From positions 211,750 to 275,749 of the forward strand of contig JALCST010000001.1 of NCBI GenBank assembly GCA_022653675.1: a DNA stretch of 64,000 bases. Reading direction: 5' to 3'. This DNA comes from Bacteroidales bacterium (lineage in GTDB: Bacteria; Bacteroidota; Bacteroidia; Bacteroidales; UBA932). This document shows positions 26,267 through 36,816 of the stretch, one piece after another. A model generated the notes under the pieces. That model had not been told where the DNA came from, made no database searches, and was given only the letters and a program-made list of their open reading frames with translations. How positions within the stretch are numbered: the stretch's first letter is position 1; the number at the start of each line of letters is the position of its first letter. The translations under genes and the position numbers were made by a program.

Positions 26267-27553
26267 ATGATTGGAGAGAACGTGGCCCCCCTTGCCGAAA
26301 GGATGCGGCCAACCACACTGGACGATTACGTAGGACAAAAACATCTGGTCGGTCCAGGCTGCGTGCTCAGGAAGATGATCGAAACCGGAAATCTTTCATC
26401 CTTCATTTTGTGGGGTCCTCCGGGCGTCGGAAAAACCACGCTGGCAAAAATAATCGCCAAATCCCTCGATCGGGAATTCTATACGCTCTCGGCTATCTCA
26501 TCAGGTGTCAAAGACGTCCGTGAAGTAATCGGAAAAGCTAAAGGCAACCGCATGTTCGCCAAGGCCGCACCGATTCTTTTCATAGACGAAATACACCGTT
26601 TCAACAAGGCGCAACAGGATGCGCTTTTGGGCGCCGTGGAAGACGGGACAGTCGTTCTCATCGGTGCCACCACCGAGAACCCATCGTTCGAAGTCATATC
26701 CCCCCTACTCTCCAGATGTCAGACGTTTGTGCTTAATCCACTTGAAAACAGCGATTTAGATATACTGCTGAAAAATGCCTTGCAAAAGGACGAGGTGTTA
26801 AGGAAACGCAAGATAACTGTAAGGGAAACCGACGCCATGTACCGTTATGCCGGAGGCGATGCGAGAAAATTCCTCAACATAATAGACATAATTGCGAGTT
26901 CCTTCGCCCCGGACAAGGAGATAATAATAGACAACAAACTCGTCACCGAAAAACTGCAGGAGAATTTGTCCTATTACGACAAGAACGGGGAACAACACTA
27001 CGACGTAATTTCCGCCTTCATCAAGAGCATGCGCGGCAGTGATCCCAACGCTGCGGTCTATTGGCTGGCGAGAATGATCGCGGGAGGCGAAGATCCCCTG
27101 TTCATAGCACGCAGAATGGTGATATTGGCTTCAGAAGACATAGGTCTCGCTAATCCGAACGCCCTGCTCCTTGCCGAGGCTTGTTTCAATGCGGTTCACG
27201 AGGTGGGAATGCCTGAAGCGCAGCTGGTACTCTCGGAAACATGCGTCTACCTGGCTTCCTCGCCGAAAAGCAACAGCACTTACAGGGCTCTGCAGGCGGC
27301 ATTGAACAATATCAGGGAAAACGGCGAACCACCAGTTCCATTGCATCTCAGAAATGCCGTAACCAATCTAATGAAAGATTTGGATTATGGAAAAGATTAC
27401 AAATATGCACATGACTTCGAAGGTAATTTCGTAAATTTGGAATTTCTTCCGGAAGGCGTAGAAGGAACAAAGTTCTACGACCCCGGCGACAATCATAGGG
27501 AAAAAGAGATAAGGGCAAGATTGGCGGCACATTGGAAGAAATACGGATATTAA
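26267..27553 (+). CDS. rarA: Replication-associated recombination protein A (RarA/MgsA family AAA ATPase)
   Basis: 428 aa. The AAA+ core shows Walker A GPPGVGKT at residues 50-57, Walker B ILFIDEIHRFN near 103-113 and the sensor region GATTENPSFEVISPLLSRC; the C-terminal tetramerisation domain has DPNAAVYWLARMI and EDIGLANPNAL. RarA acts at stalled replication forks with SSB and RecA. The start is supported by GAGGAAGAA just before the ATG. The stop is 11 bases before the likely start of the next gene, so they are probably co-transcribed. Confidence 0.96.
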   Translation: MIGENVAPLAERMRPTTLDDYVGQKHLVGPGCVLRKMIETGNLSSFILWGPPGVGKTTLAKIIAKSLDREFYTLSAISSGVKDVREVIGKAKGNRMFAKAAPILFIDEIHRFNKAQQDALLGAVEDGTVVLIGATTENPSFEVISPLLSRCQTFVLNPLENSDLDILLKNALQKDEVLRKRKITVRETDAMYRYAGGDARKFLNIIDIIASSFAPDKEIIIDNKLVTEKLQENLSYYDKNGEQHYDVISAFIKSMRGSDPNAAVYWLARMIAGGEDPLFIARRMVILASEDIGLANPNALLLAEACFNAVHEVGMPEAQLVLSETCVYLASSPKSNSTYRALQAALNNIRENGEPPVPLHLRNAVTNLMKDLDYGKDYKYAHDFEGNFVNLEFLPEGVEGTKFYDPGDNHREKEIRARLAAHWKKYGY

Positions 27554-27564
27554 AAATCAAGAAT

Positions 27565-29469
27565 ATGATACAGAAAATGGATTTCACCAAAAGATTTGAA
27601 AAAATCCCCGTAGAGGTTTACACGAATTCGAGCGATGCGGCCCTGACTGTGGCTGAAAGCATTATCTCCACCATAAATCGCAATTCGACGTCAGGCAAAA
27701 AAACCGTACTTGCGCTTGACGCCTCTTCCCCGTGCGTATTGGTTTACGAAGCGCTGGCAAACGCTTGCAAGAAGGGCGACGTTTCATTCAAAAACGTAGT
27801 AGTCTTTTCATTAGATGAATACTATCCACTGGACAAAATGGAGCTTCAAAGCCACTACCGTTTTCTAAAGGAGTATCTTTTCGATTTGGTCGACATAGAC
27901 GAGAAAAACATCCATTGCGTCGAAAGTTCTGAACACGACGATCTTACAGCCTATTGTTCTTATTTCGAATCGCTAATAGAAAAGGAAGGGGGAATAGACA
28001 TCCTGGTCACTTCCGGCATGGCGTCCAACGAACCTGGTGCCGCCCTGAATACCAGGACGCACGTCGTAACATTGAACTATATATCCCGCCTTATAGCGGC
28101 AGGAGACTTTTTCGGAGTCGAAAACGTGCCCCACAAAGCCATCACGATGGGTATCGATACGCTTATGTCGGCAAACAAGGTGTTTCTGCTCGCATTCGGG
28201 GAAGGATCCCCGGAAGAAGTAGCCAAGGTCGTCGAGGGAGCAGTTACCGACCAGGTGCCGGCATCTTTCTTCCAGACCCACAAGGATGTAACCTATTACA
28301 TCGACCAGCCCGCTTCGATCGAACTGACCAGAATAAAAACCCCTTGGCTCGTTGGTTCCTGCAAATGGAATTTTTATCTTATAAAGAAGGCCGTATTCTG
28401 GTTGTGCCGCAAACTGGACAAACCCATCCTGAAACTTACAGACCGCGACTACAACGATAACGGACTCGGGGAAATGATTTCCGGGGACAGGGTCGCCAGC
28501 AAGATAAACATAGACGTATTCAACGACCTGCAACATGCGATTACAGGCTGGCCGGGAGGGAAGCCGAATGCAGACGATTCCACCCGTCCGGAAAGGGCAT
28601 TGCCATACCCTAAAAGGGTCATAGTCTTTTCCCCTCACCCCGACGACGACGTCATATCGATGGGAGGAACCATAGCACGTCTATCGGAACAGGGACACGA
28701 TGTGCACATAGCATATGAGACATCGGGCAACATTGCTGTCTTCGACCATGAAATAGTAAAATACGTTGATGTCTTGCGCCAGCTTGAAAAAATTGACGAC
28801 AAACTGCTTCACGTAAACAGCATAACCGGCACTTTCGACAGGATTCAGAACGAGCTTGCCGAAAAACATCCCGGGGAACCGGATAAAAAGGAAGTGCGCG
28901 AATTGAAGACCGCCCTTCGCCGCGGAGAGGCTAAATCAGCCAGCAGGTACCTAGGAATAATGGATGACCACGTTCATTTTTTGAACCTGCCTTTCTACGA
29001 AACAGGAGGTGTGAAGAAAAACCCGCTGTCCCAAGCCGACATAGACATCGTCAAAAAACTACTTGAAGAGGTGCAGCCGCATCAGGTATTCGCTGCGGGA
29101 GACCTTTCCGACCCACACGGAACACACAGGGTATGCACGACAGCGGTCATCGAAGCTCTTCACCAGTTGAAAGACGAACCGTGGATAAAGGATTGCCGGG
29201 TTTGGTTCTATCGCGGAGCATGGCAAGAGTGGGATGTAACCGAAGCTGAGATGGCAGTTCCACTAAGTCCTGAGGAAGTCGTGATCAAGCGCGAAGCTAT
29301 TTTCCGTCACCAATCACAAAAGGACCGTCCCCTTTTCCCCGGTGCCGACCCAAGGGAATTCTGGAAACGCGCGGAAGACCGCAACCACAACACCGCCATT
29401 ATCTTCGATAAACTCGGCATGGCCGAATACCAGGCAATCGAGCTTTTCAAACAGTACAAGATAAAGTGA
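27565..29469 (+). CDS. NagB-like domain fused to PIG-L deacetylase domain; NagB part appears inactive
   Basis: 634 aa from the ATG at 27565 (another at 27577). Residues 1 to about 260 align with glucosamine-6-phosphate deaminase (VSFKNVVVFSLDEYYPL; NEPGAALNTRT; VPHKAITMG), and about 345-634 are a PIG-L/LmbE deacetylase with metal motifs intact (SPHPDDDVISMGG near 357; DPHGTHR near 516). The usual annotation would be glucosamine-6-phosphate deaminase. However, the phosphate-binding loop, normally TGSSP or TGGTP, reads DASSPCV (residues 52-58), and the GxGxDGH/GRTGH catalytic loop is shortened to VTSGMAS (148-154), losing its histidine. So I infer that deamination is lost or changed while the deacetylase part is functional. 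Co-directional with rarA. Confidence 0.85.
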   Translation: MIQKMDFTKRFEKIPVEVYTNSSDAALTVAESIISTINRNSTSGKKTVLALDASSPCVLVYEALANACKKGDVSFKNVVVFSLDEYYPLDKMELQSHYRFLKEYLFDLVDIDEKNIHCVESSEHDDLTAYCSYFESLIEKEGGIDILVTSGMASNEPGAALNTRTHVVTLNYISRLIAAGDFFGVENVPHKAITMGIDTLMSANKVFLLAFGEGSPEEVAKVVEGAVTDQVPASFFQTHKDVTYYIDQPASIELTRIKTPWLVGSCKWNFYLIKKAVFWLCRKLDKPILKLTDRDYNDNGLGEMISGDRVASKINIDVFNDLQHAITGWPGGKPNADDSTRPERALPYPKRVIVFSPHPDDDVISMGGTIARLSEQGHDVHIAYETSGNIAVFDHEIVKYVDVLRQLEKIDDKLLHVNSITGTFDRIQNELAEKHPGEPDKKEVRELKTALRRGEAKSASRYLGIMDDHVHFLNLPFYETGGVKKNPLSQADIDIVKKLLEEVQPHQVFAAGDLSDPHGTHRVCTTAVIEALHQLKDEPWIKDCRVWFYRGAWQEWDVTEAEMAVPLSPEEVVIKREAIFRHQSQKDRPLFPGADPREFWKRAEDRNHNTAIIFDKLGMAEYQAIELFKQYKIK

Positions 29470-29488
29470 CGGACTCATCCATGCAAAG

Positions 29489-30376
29489 TCACCTTTGATC
29501 GGGTCTGCAAATTGCTTCGACGGGATAATGATCGGAAATGTAAGGAACTCCGTAATTCCCATCCAGGGTGCGGAAAATGGAAAACCTGACATTCCTCCCC
29601 AGTATGTAGTCTATTTGTTCCCTTGAACCATTTCCAAATCCGTTGAAAGTGTATTTTCTGTCCGTAACGGGAGCAGAATCGCGCGAGTCGGCCAGATAAG
29701 AATGGAAAATAGCAACCACTTCATTTTCCGGGGAAACGTTGAAGTCACCGCCGAGTATTACTGCCGCATCATCTCCTGCGATTTTGTGAATTCTGGAATT
29801 CAATAATTTGGCTGATTCGAAACGTGCGGTGACTCCCATGTGGTCGAGATGGGTATTGAAATAGTACAGCTCGCTTCCATCAGATTTGTTCCGGAGCCTT
29901 ACCCATGTCGCCGTTCGTTTGCATGCCGCATCCCAACCTTTGGAAACCGTGTCAGGAGTTTCGCTGAGCCAAAAGGTTCCGCAAGAAATCAGGTCATATT
30001 TCGAAGAGAGAAAGAAAATTGCCATGAACTCTCCCCCATCCTTGCCATCATCACGACCGATGCCGACACGCGTATATTCGGGGCAATATTTTTCGAAATA
30101 CTTCACTTGATGCAGAGTTCCCTCCTGTATTCCGAAAGCATCCGGCAATTCGTCCGAAACCACCCTTACAGCTCCATCGCGACGGTTGCTCCAGCAATTA
30201 TTCCCGTCCTGTTCGGGAGATGTGCTGTTCCTTATGTTGAATGAAATGATCTTCACGTCTTCTGATGAATTCGCGGAATCGATCCTGGAAGCGACGACAG
30301 TCGTATTTTCTTGTGCGAACGCACAAGTGTAATAAAATAAAGAGATTAGAAATAAAAACTTGAATTTTCCTTTCAT
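29489..30376 (-). CDS. Secreted endonuclease/exonuclease/phosphatase (EEP) family protein
   Basis: 295 aa with signal peptide (KFLFLISLFYYTCAFAQ) and the EEP fold: FNIRN near the start, DAFGIQEGTL (metal-binding Glu), YYFNTHLDHMG, GGDFNVSPENE and the closing SDHYPVEA with the catalytic histidine. Secreted relatives in this phylum act on phosphate esters, nucleic acids or sphingolipids; the substrate here is open. A -7 element TATATTTG on the minus strand at 30399-30406 lies 23 bases upstream. The gene is divergent from the ATP synthase operon. Confidence 0.9.
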   Translation of the reverse strand: MKGKFKFLFLISLFYYTCAFAQENTTVVASRIDSANSSEDVKIISFNIRNSTSPEQDGNNCWSNRRDGAVRVVSDELPDAFGIQEGTLHQVKYFEKYCPEYTRVGIGRDDGKDGGEFMAIFFLSSKYDLISCGTFWLSETPDTVSKGWDAACKRTATWVRLRNKSDGSELYYFNTHLDHMGVTARFESAKLLNSRIHKIAGDDAAVILGGDFNVSPENEVVAIFHSYLADSRDSAPVTDRKYTFNGFGNGSREQIDYILGRNVRFSIFRTLDGNYGVPYISDHYPVEAICRPDQR

Positions 30377-30398
30377 TGTCTGTACAATTAATTTTACA

Positions 30399-30406
30399 CA
30401 AATATA
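30399..30406 (-). promoter_or_regulatory. -7 element of the EEP gene
   Basis: The minus strand reads TATATTTG, an exact TAnnTTTG match, 23 bases before the ATG at 30376. No convincing -33 box. Confidence 0.5.
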
Positions 30407-30434
30407 ACAATCATTTTTTGTCGGATTTTATTGT

Positions 30435-30442
30435 TACTTTTG
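30435..30442 (+). promoter_or_regulatory. -7 element of the ATP synthase operon
   Basis: TACTTTTG is an exact TAnnTTTG match 27 bases before the atpD ATG. The nearest upstream TTTG (30417-30420) is 14 bases away, shorter than the usual 19-21, so the -33 part is uncertain. Confidence 0.55.
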
Positions 30443-30454
30443 CACGGTTTTTGA

Positions 30455-31993
<1,539 letters not shown>

Positions 31994-32010
31994 CGCAAGC
32001 GATTGGAAGT

Positions 32011-32268
32011 ATGTCGGCAAATATGGCAAAATTGCATTTGAACATAGTCTCTCCGGAGAAGGAAATTTTCGATGGCGACGTAGATTACGTAAAGGTACCG
32101 GGAACGCTATGCCCTTTCGAAATCTTTCCGGAACATGCTCCTATCATATCTTCTCTTGCTGCCGGCAACCTGATTTATAGTGTGAACGGAAAAGAAGCCA
32201 CAGTGGTCGTTGAGAGTGGTTTTTTGGAACTGGACAGCAAGGGCGTAATAACCGCCTGCCTGTCGTAA
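32011..32268 (+). CDS. atpC: F0F1 ATP synthase subunit epsilon (short form)
   Basis: About 85 aa of the N-terminal beta-sandwich (LHLNIVSPEKEIFDGDV; LCPFEIFPEHAPIISSL). The C-terminal helical hairpin that inhibits the enzyme in other bacteria is missing, so the protein ends after ITACLS. Starts at 32011 (MSANMAK) and 32023 (MAKLHL) are both plausible; the TTG at 31990 overlapping atpD is unlikely. Short epsilon subunits are common in Bacteroidota, as far as I recall. Confidence 0.93.
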   Translation: MSANMAKLHLNIVSPEKEIFDGDVDYVKVPGTLCPFEIFPEHAPIISSLAAGNLIYSVNGKEATVVVESGFLELDSKGVITACLS

Positions 32269-32273
32269 CTATT

Positions 32274-32669
32274 ATGGAAATGAACCGAAAAGATGTTGCC
32301 AAAGGAATACTGATGTATACGGTTTTTGCTGCCTTGGTCGCAGTAATAAGCATAGCCGTGTTTCGTTTCTGGATTCCCAAATACTATTTTAGGCTGTATC
32401 CCTTAATTCCGGTATACTTTTACGTTACCGGCATGGTGCAATTTCTGATAGTAAGTAAAGCAAAGGCCCGGAAACCCAAATCCTGGACCAATATCTTCTT
32501 TGCGGCCAAGTCGGTAAAACTTATTGTAGCCTTGGCTGTAGCTGTCCTTTACTGCTTTGCACACAAGGATATAGCTATGGCAGTTTTAATCTCCACCGGA
32601 GCCGTTTATCTGCTGGTTCTCGCTTTCGAGACCTGGTTCTATTATTCATATGGTAAAAAGGAAGTTTAA
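32274..32669 (+). CDS. AtpI-like membrane protein within the ATP synthase operon
   Basis: 131 aa with four predicted membrane helices (GILMYTVFAALVAVISIAVF; YPLIPVYFYVTGMVQFLIV; LIVALAVAVLYCFAH; AVLISTGAVYLLVLAFETWF). No strong family match by eye. Size, hydrophobicity and position between atpC and atpB suggest an AtpI/AtpZ-like helper in c-ring assembly or ion uptake. The 3' end overlaps atpB by 20 bases, so it is translationally coupled. Confidence 0.8.
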   Translation: MEMNRKDVAKGILMYTVFAALVAVISIAVFRFWIPKYYFRLYPLIPVYFYVTGMVQFLIVSKAKARKPKSWTNIFFAAKSVKLIVALAVAVLYCFAHKDIAMAVLISTGAVYLLVLAFETWFYYSYGKKEV

Positions 32670-33813
32670 CATAACGATCATTTGCCTTGCGATTCTGTTC
32701 GCTGCAATTCAGCCTGCTTTTGCTCAGAATGCGCAGGAACTCCGCCTTGACAGCCTCGAAACGGCTCAAAACGACAGCGTGGCTTTAAATGCGGCAGGCA
32801 ATGCCGCAAAAAAGAAAAGCCTTGACATCAAGTCGATGATTTTTGGCCATGTGGGGGATTCTTACGAATGGAATATAACCAAAATCGGCAACAAAAACAT
32901 CAAGATTGTCCTTCCGGTCATTTTGATAAGCAAACGGAATGGAATACACGCCTTTTCCTTCAGTAAGTTCGCAAAGAATAGCGGAGTATATGACGGATTT
33001 CACATAGCTCCGGCGGGAAGCCCTTATGCCGGTAAAATAGTGGAATATGACGGGAACGGAAAGGAAGTACGCCCTATGATGGATATTTCCATCACGAGAA
33101 CCACGTTGGCGATATTCATCAACGGATTGTTGCTGCTCATAATCATTCTGTCCACAGCACATTGGTACCTGAAACATCCTGACGGGAAAACTTCCCCGAA
33201 AGGATTCGTGGGTTTCATGGAAATGTTCATAATGATGGTCGAAAACGAAATAGTTAAGGAATGCGTGGGACCCAACTACAAGAAATTCTCCCCTTACCTG
33301 CTCACAGCCTTCTTCTTCATATTGCTGAGCAATGTTATGGGACTCCTTCCCTGTTTTCCTGGCGGAATTTCGATTACAGCCAATATATCCATAACCCTGG
33401 TACTTGCATTGTTTACATTTTTCATAACCAATGTATTCGGTACCAAGAAATATTGGAAAGGCATACTATGGCCGGATGTTCCGGTCGCGATGAAAGCCCC
33501 TTTGATGCAACTGATCGAATTCATAGGCATGCTGACAAAACCCTTCGCATTGATGGTCCGTCTTTTCGGCAACATGTTGGCGGGACATATGGGAATGTTC
33601 ATAATCACATGCCTGATATTCATAGGAGCTACTATAAGCCCCGTCATGACCGGAGCTATGAGCGTAGTCTCGATACTCCTGAACGTATTCATGAGTTTGC
33701 TCGAATTGCTTGTCGCATTCATCCAGGCTTACGTCTTCACTATGCTTTCAGCTGTCTTTATCGGACTTGCCCAGGAAAAGGAAGTGGGGGAAAAGGAAGT
33801 AGTAAAAAAATAA
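32650..33813 (+). CDS. atpB: F0F1 ATP synthase subunit a
   Basis: 387 aa, over 100 longer than the E. coli protein because of a cleavable signal peptide (ITIICLAILFAAIQPAFAQ) and a long N-terminal extracytoplasmic region (about residues 25-155), a Bacteroidota feature. The membrane core follows, with the essential arginine in ALMVRLFGNMLAGH. It forms the half-channels next to the c ring. It ends in a charged tail (EKEVGEKEVVKK). Confidence 0.97.
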   Translation: MVKRKFNITIICLAILFAAIQPAFAQNAQELRLDSLETAQNDSVALNAAGNAAKKKSLDIKSMIFGHVGDSYEWNITKIGNKNIKIVLPVILISKRNGIHAFSFSKFAKNSGVYDGFHIAPAGSPYAGKIVEYDGNGKEVRPMMDISITRTTLAIFINGLLLLIIILSTAHWYLKHPDGKTSPKGFVGFMEMFIMMVENEIVKECVGPNYKKFSPYLLTAFFFILLSNVMGLLPCFPGGISITANISITLVLALFTFFITNVFGTKKYWKGILWPDVPVAMKAPLMQLIEFIGMLTKPFALMVRLFGNMLAGHMGMFIITCLIFIGATISPVMTGAMSVVSILLNVFMSLLELLVAFIQAYVFTMLSAVFIGLAQEKEVGEKEVVKK

Positions 33814-33849
33814 ATTAACGAAAAATAAACTATTAAAAATCAAATTATT

Positions 33850-34104
33850 ATGTTATTAACAGTTATTTTAGAGGCATCTGCCGCAGCCTCGTTGGGAAGA
33901 TTCGGAATAGCCATCTCCTCAGCAATAATCATAATTGGCGCCGGGATAGGAATCGGAGGTATAGGGCAAAAGGCAATGGATGCCATTGCACGTCAGCCTG
34001 AAGCTGCAAACAGTATCCGTATGAACATGATACTTTCGGCAGCACTTATCGAAGGACTGGCATTCTTCGCCCTTATCGTCTGCCTTATCGGTTACTTCGT
34101 TTAA
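33850..34104 (+). CDS. atpE: F0F1 ATP synthase subunit c
   Basis: 84 aa, two membrane helices joined by the polar loop ARQPEA. The ion-binding carboxylate is the Glu in SAALIEGLAFFALI. It is followed by Gly rather than Ser/Thr, and helix 1 lacks the usual Gln partner of sodium-binding c subunits, so a proton ring is the better inference. Helix 1 carries the tight-packing GAGIGIGGIG motif. Confidence 0.98.
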   Translation: MLLTVILEASAAASLGRFGIAISSAIIIIGAGIGIGGIGQKAMDAIARQPEAANSIRMNMILSAALIEGLAFFALIVCLIGYFV

Positions 34105-34117
34105 CAGTTAAGGGATC

Positions 34118-34621
34118 ATGTCACTTCTACTGCCTGAAAGCGGCCTTATCTTCTGGATGTTCATCACCTTCCTGGTGGTATTCTTCATATTGGCTAAATT
34201 CGGTTTCCCGGTCATAACCAATATGGTGAACAAGAGAAAGGAGTATATTGACCGTTCTTTGGAAAATGCCGATAAAGCCAATGCAAAACTCGCCGATATT
34301 CAAAAGGCGAGCGATGAAATTGTGTCCAAGGCCGACAAAGAACAGAGCCGCATCCTGAGAGAGGCTGCAGAAGAGAGGGAAAAAATAATATCTGACGCTA
34401 AAAAGAAGGCGGAGATTGCCGCCCAGAAAGAGATTGCCAATGCTAAGGAGACGATCAAATTGCAGCAGGAAGAAGCTACCAGATCATTACGGCGCGACGT
34501 TTCCGAACTCGCAATCGAAATAGCAGAAAAGATACTCCGCAAGAAGCTGGACTCCGAAGGAGAACAAATGAGCATGGTCGACCGAATGGTCGACGAAGCC
34601 GTAAACAACAAGCTAAATTGA
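34118..34621 (+). CDS. atpF: F0F1 ATP synthase subunit b
   Basis: 167 aa. One N-terminal membrane helix (GLIFWMFITFLVVFFILAKFG) leads into a long charged coiled coil (about residues 35-150; KADKEQSRILREAAEEREK), the peripheral stalk. Only one b-type gene is present, so the stalk is presumably a homodimer. It is 13 bases after atpE and 7 before atpH. Confidence 0.97.
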   Translation: MSLLLPESGLIFWMFITFLVVFFILAKFGFPVITNMVNKRKEYIDRSLENADKANAKLADIQKASDEIVSKADKEQSRILREAAEEREKIISDAKKKAEIAAQKEIANAKETIKLQQEEATRSLRRDVSELAIEIAEKILRKKLDSEGEQMSMVDRMVDEAVNNKLN

Positions 34622-34628
34622 ACAAGGA

Positions 34629-35195
34629 ATGGATGTGAACATTCTTTCGATGAGGTACGCCAAGGCGCTTTTTCAATTCGCCGCTGAGAACGGGGACGAA
34701 AAGAAAGTCTATGAGGAGTGCCAGATCCTGTCTATGGCCTTCCCCGAGGTCAAAAAACTTCGCGTTACACTTCAAAGCCCTCTCGTCAGCGAGGAAGAGA
34801 AGACCTTGCTTATTCGTGAAGCCTGCTCGCCGGGAGGAAAGGATGTAAGTCCTTCATTCAATTCCTTCATAAAACTTGTGATCCGTAACAAGCGGGAAGG
34901 TTATGTGAACTCCATCATTTTGATTTACATGGACCTTTACCGCAATAGCAAACACATAGGCGTGGCAAAGCTCACTACGGCTGTCCCTGTTGAAAAACAC
35001 GTTCTGGAACGCATCAGCGAAAAGACAAGGCTTCACCTGCATGCAGCTGAAATGGAATTCGACACAAAGGTAGACCCACGTATAGAAGGGGGATTCATAT
35101 TCGATTTCAACGATTTCAGAATCGACGCCAGTGTTTATTCCCAGCTGCTGAACATAAGGAAACAGTTGACGGACCGCAACAGAAGGATCGTATAA
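34629..35195 (+). CDS. atpH: F0F1 ATP synthase subunit delta
   Basis: 188 aa, the expected length. It has the helical N-terminal domain (LSMRYAKALFQFAAENGDEK) and the C-terminal signature near VDPRIEGGFIFDFNDFRIDASV. It links the b stalk to the top of F1. The assignment is strong because both signature and position agree. Confidence 0.96.
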   Translation: MDVNILSMRYAKALFQFAAENGDEKKVYEECQILSMAFPEVKKLRVTLQSPLVSEEEKTLLIREACSPGGKDVSPSFNSFIKLVIRNKREGYVNSIILIYMDLYRNSKHIGVAKLTTAVPVEKHVLERISEKTRLHLHAAEMEFDTKVDPRIEGGFIFDFNDFRIDASVYSQLLNIRKQLTDRNRRIV

Positions 35196-35216
35196 TCCTT
35201 TTTTAAGAATTTTATT

Positions 35217-36803
35217 ATGAACGATGACATTAAAGTTAGTGAAGTTACCGAAATCCTGCATCAGCAACTTGAAAGCATAGATTCAGGTATACAGGTAAGT
35301 GAAATTGGAAAGGTTCTCCAAGTGAGCGATGGAGTTGTGAGAATATACGGACTCAGGAACGCGCAGGCGAACGAGCTCATAGAATTCGAGAACGGTGAAA
35401 AAGCCATCGTAATGAACCTCGAAGAAGATAACGTCGGTGCCGTACTTTTGGGCAGAACCGACATGATCAAGGAAGGATACATCGCGAAGCGTACCGGACA
35501 CATCGTTTCGATTATGGCAGGCGAAAGCATGCTCGGTAGGGTCATAAACCCTTTGGGTGAACCGATGGACGGCAAAGGGCCCCTTGACGGAGGAACCTTG
35601 TACGAAATGCCTCTCGAGCGCAAAGCCCCCGGCATAATTTTCAGGGAACCCGTAAACGAACCCCTTCAGACTGGCCTGAAAGCCATAGATGCTATGATCC
35701 CGATAGGAAGAGGACAACGCGAATTGATCATTGGCGACCGTCAGACGGGAAAAACAGCAATAGCGATCGACACCATTATTAACCAACGTGCGAACTACGA
35801 GGCAGGAAACCCTGTTTACTGCATATACGTAGCCGTAGGACAAAAGGATTCTACAGTTGCCGCAACGGTCCAGACTCTCCGGAAATATGGGGCAATGGAT
35901 TATACGGTAGTCGTTTCGGCATGCGCAGCCGACCCTGCCGCGCTCCAATATTTCGCACCTTTTGCAGGAGCTGCAGTTGGCGAATATTTCCGAGATACCG
36001 GGCGTCATGCTCTCGTAATTTACGACGACCTGTCCAAGCAGGCTGTCGCATACCGGGAAGTTTCCCTGATTCTGCGTCGTCCTTCCGGAAGGGAGGCATA
36101 TCCTGGCGACATATTTTATCTCCATTCACGCCTTCTCGAACGAGCTGCAAAGATTATCAGCCAACAGGAAGTCGCATCCCAGATGAACGACGTCCCTCCT
36201 TCTTTAAAGGGAAAAATAAAGGGAGGAGGTTCTCTTACCGCATTACCGATCATCGAAACGCAGGCAGGCGATGTCACTGCTTACATACCTACCAATGTGA
36301 TTTCAATTACCGACGGCCAGATATTTCTCGATACCGACCTGTTCAACCAGGGTATACGCCCGGCCATAAACGTCGGAATATCGGTTTCACGTGTCGGGGG
36401 CAATGCCCAAATCAAGGCTATGAAACAGGTAGCAAGCTCTCTTAAGATAAATCAGTCTCAATATCAGGAACTAGAGGCATTCACTAAGTTCGGCGGCGAA
36501 GTTGACCCCGTTACCGCACTAGCCATCAACAAGGGGCAACGCAACACGAAGCTTCTGTGTCAGAAGCAATACAATCCGATTCCCGTCGAAAAGGAAATCG
36601 CAATCCTTTACTGCGGTACGCATGGGTTGCTCCATGACATCCCGGTTGACAAGGTTGAGACTTTCGAGAAGCTCTTCCTTGAAACGCTTGAATTGAAACA
36701 TAAGGATGATGTTCTCAACCTATTGAAAGAAGGCACTATAAACGACAGCGTAACAGCCATCCTCAATGAGACCGCTGCTTCCATAGTTAAGCAGATCATT
36801 TGA
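35217..36803 (+). CDS. atpA: F0F1 ATP synthase subunit alpha
   Basis: 528 aa non-catalytic nucleotide-binding subunit. P-loop GDRQTGKT and the signature [17 protein letters not shown] are present, as is the arginine-finger region. Length is typical. It is 21 bases after atpH and 13 before atpG. Confidence 0.99.
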   Translation: MNDDIKVSEVTEILHQQLESIDSGIQVSEIGKVLQVSDGVVRIYGLRNAQANELIEFENGEKAIVMNLEEDNVGAVLLGRTDMIKEGYIAKRTGHIVSIMAGESMLGRVINPLGEPMDGKGPLDGGTLYEMPLERKAPGIIFREPVNEPLQTGLKAIDAMIPIGRGQRELIIGDRQTGKTAIAIDTIINQRANYEAGNPVYCIYVAVGQKDSTVAATVQTLRKYGAMDYTVVVSACAADPAALQYFAPFAGAAVGEYFRDTGRHALVIYDDLSKQAVAYREVSLILRRPSGREAYPGDIFYLHSRLLERAAKIISQQEVASQMNDVPPSLKGKIKGGGSLTALPIIETQAGDVTAYIPTNVISITDGQIFLDTDLFNQGIRPAINVGISVSRVGGNAQIKAMKQVASSLKINQSQYQELEAFTKFGGEVDPVTALAINKGQRNTKLLCQKQYNPIPVEKEIAILYCGTHGLLHDIPVDKVETFEKLFLETLELKHKDDVLNLLKEGTINDSVTAILNETAASIVKQII

Positions 36804-36816
36804 CAGGAAACTAATC

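Noticed and set aside
30417..30420. TTTG as the -33 box of the ATP synthase promoter
   Set aside because: Only 14 bases from the -7 element, too short for the usual 19-21.
35283..36125. 280-codon minus-strand ORF
   Set aside because: Antisense to atpA; an artefact of its codon use.
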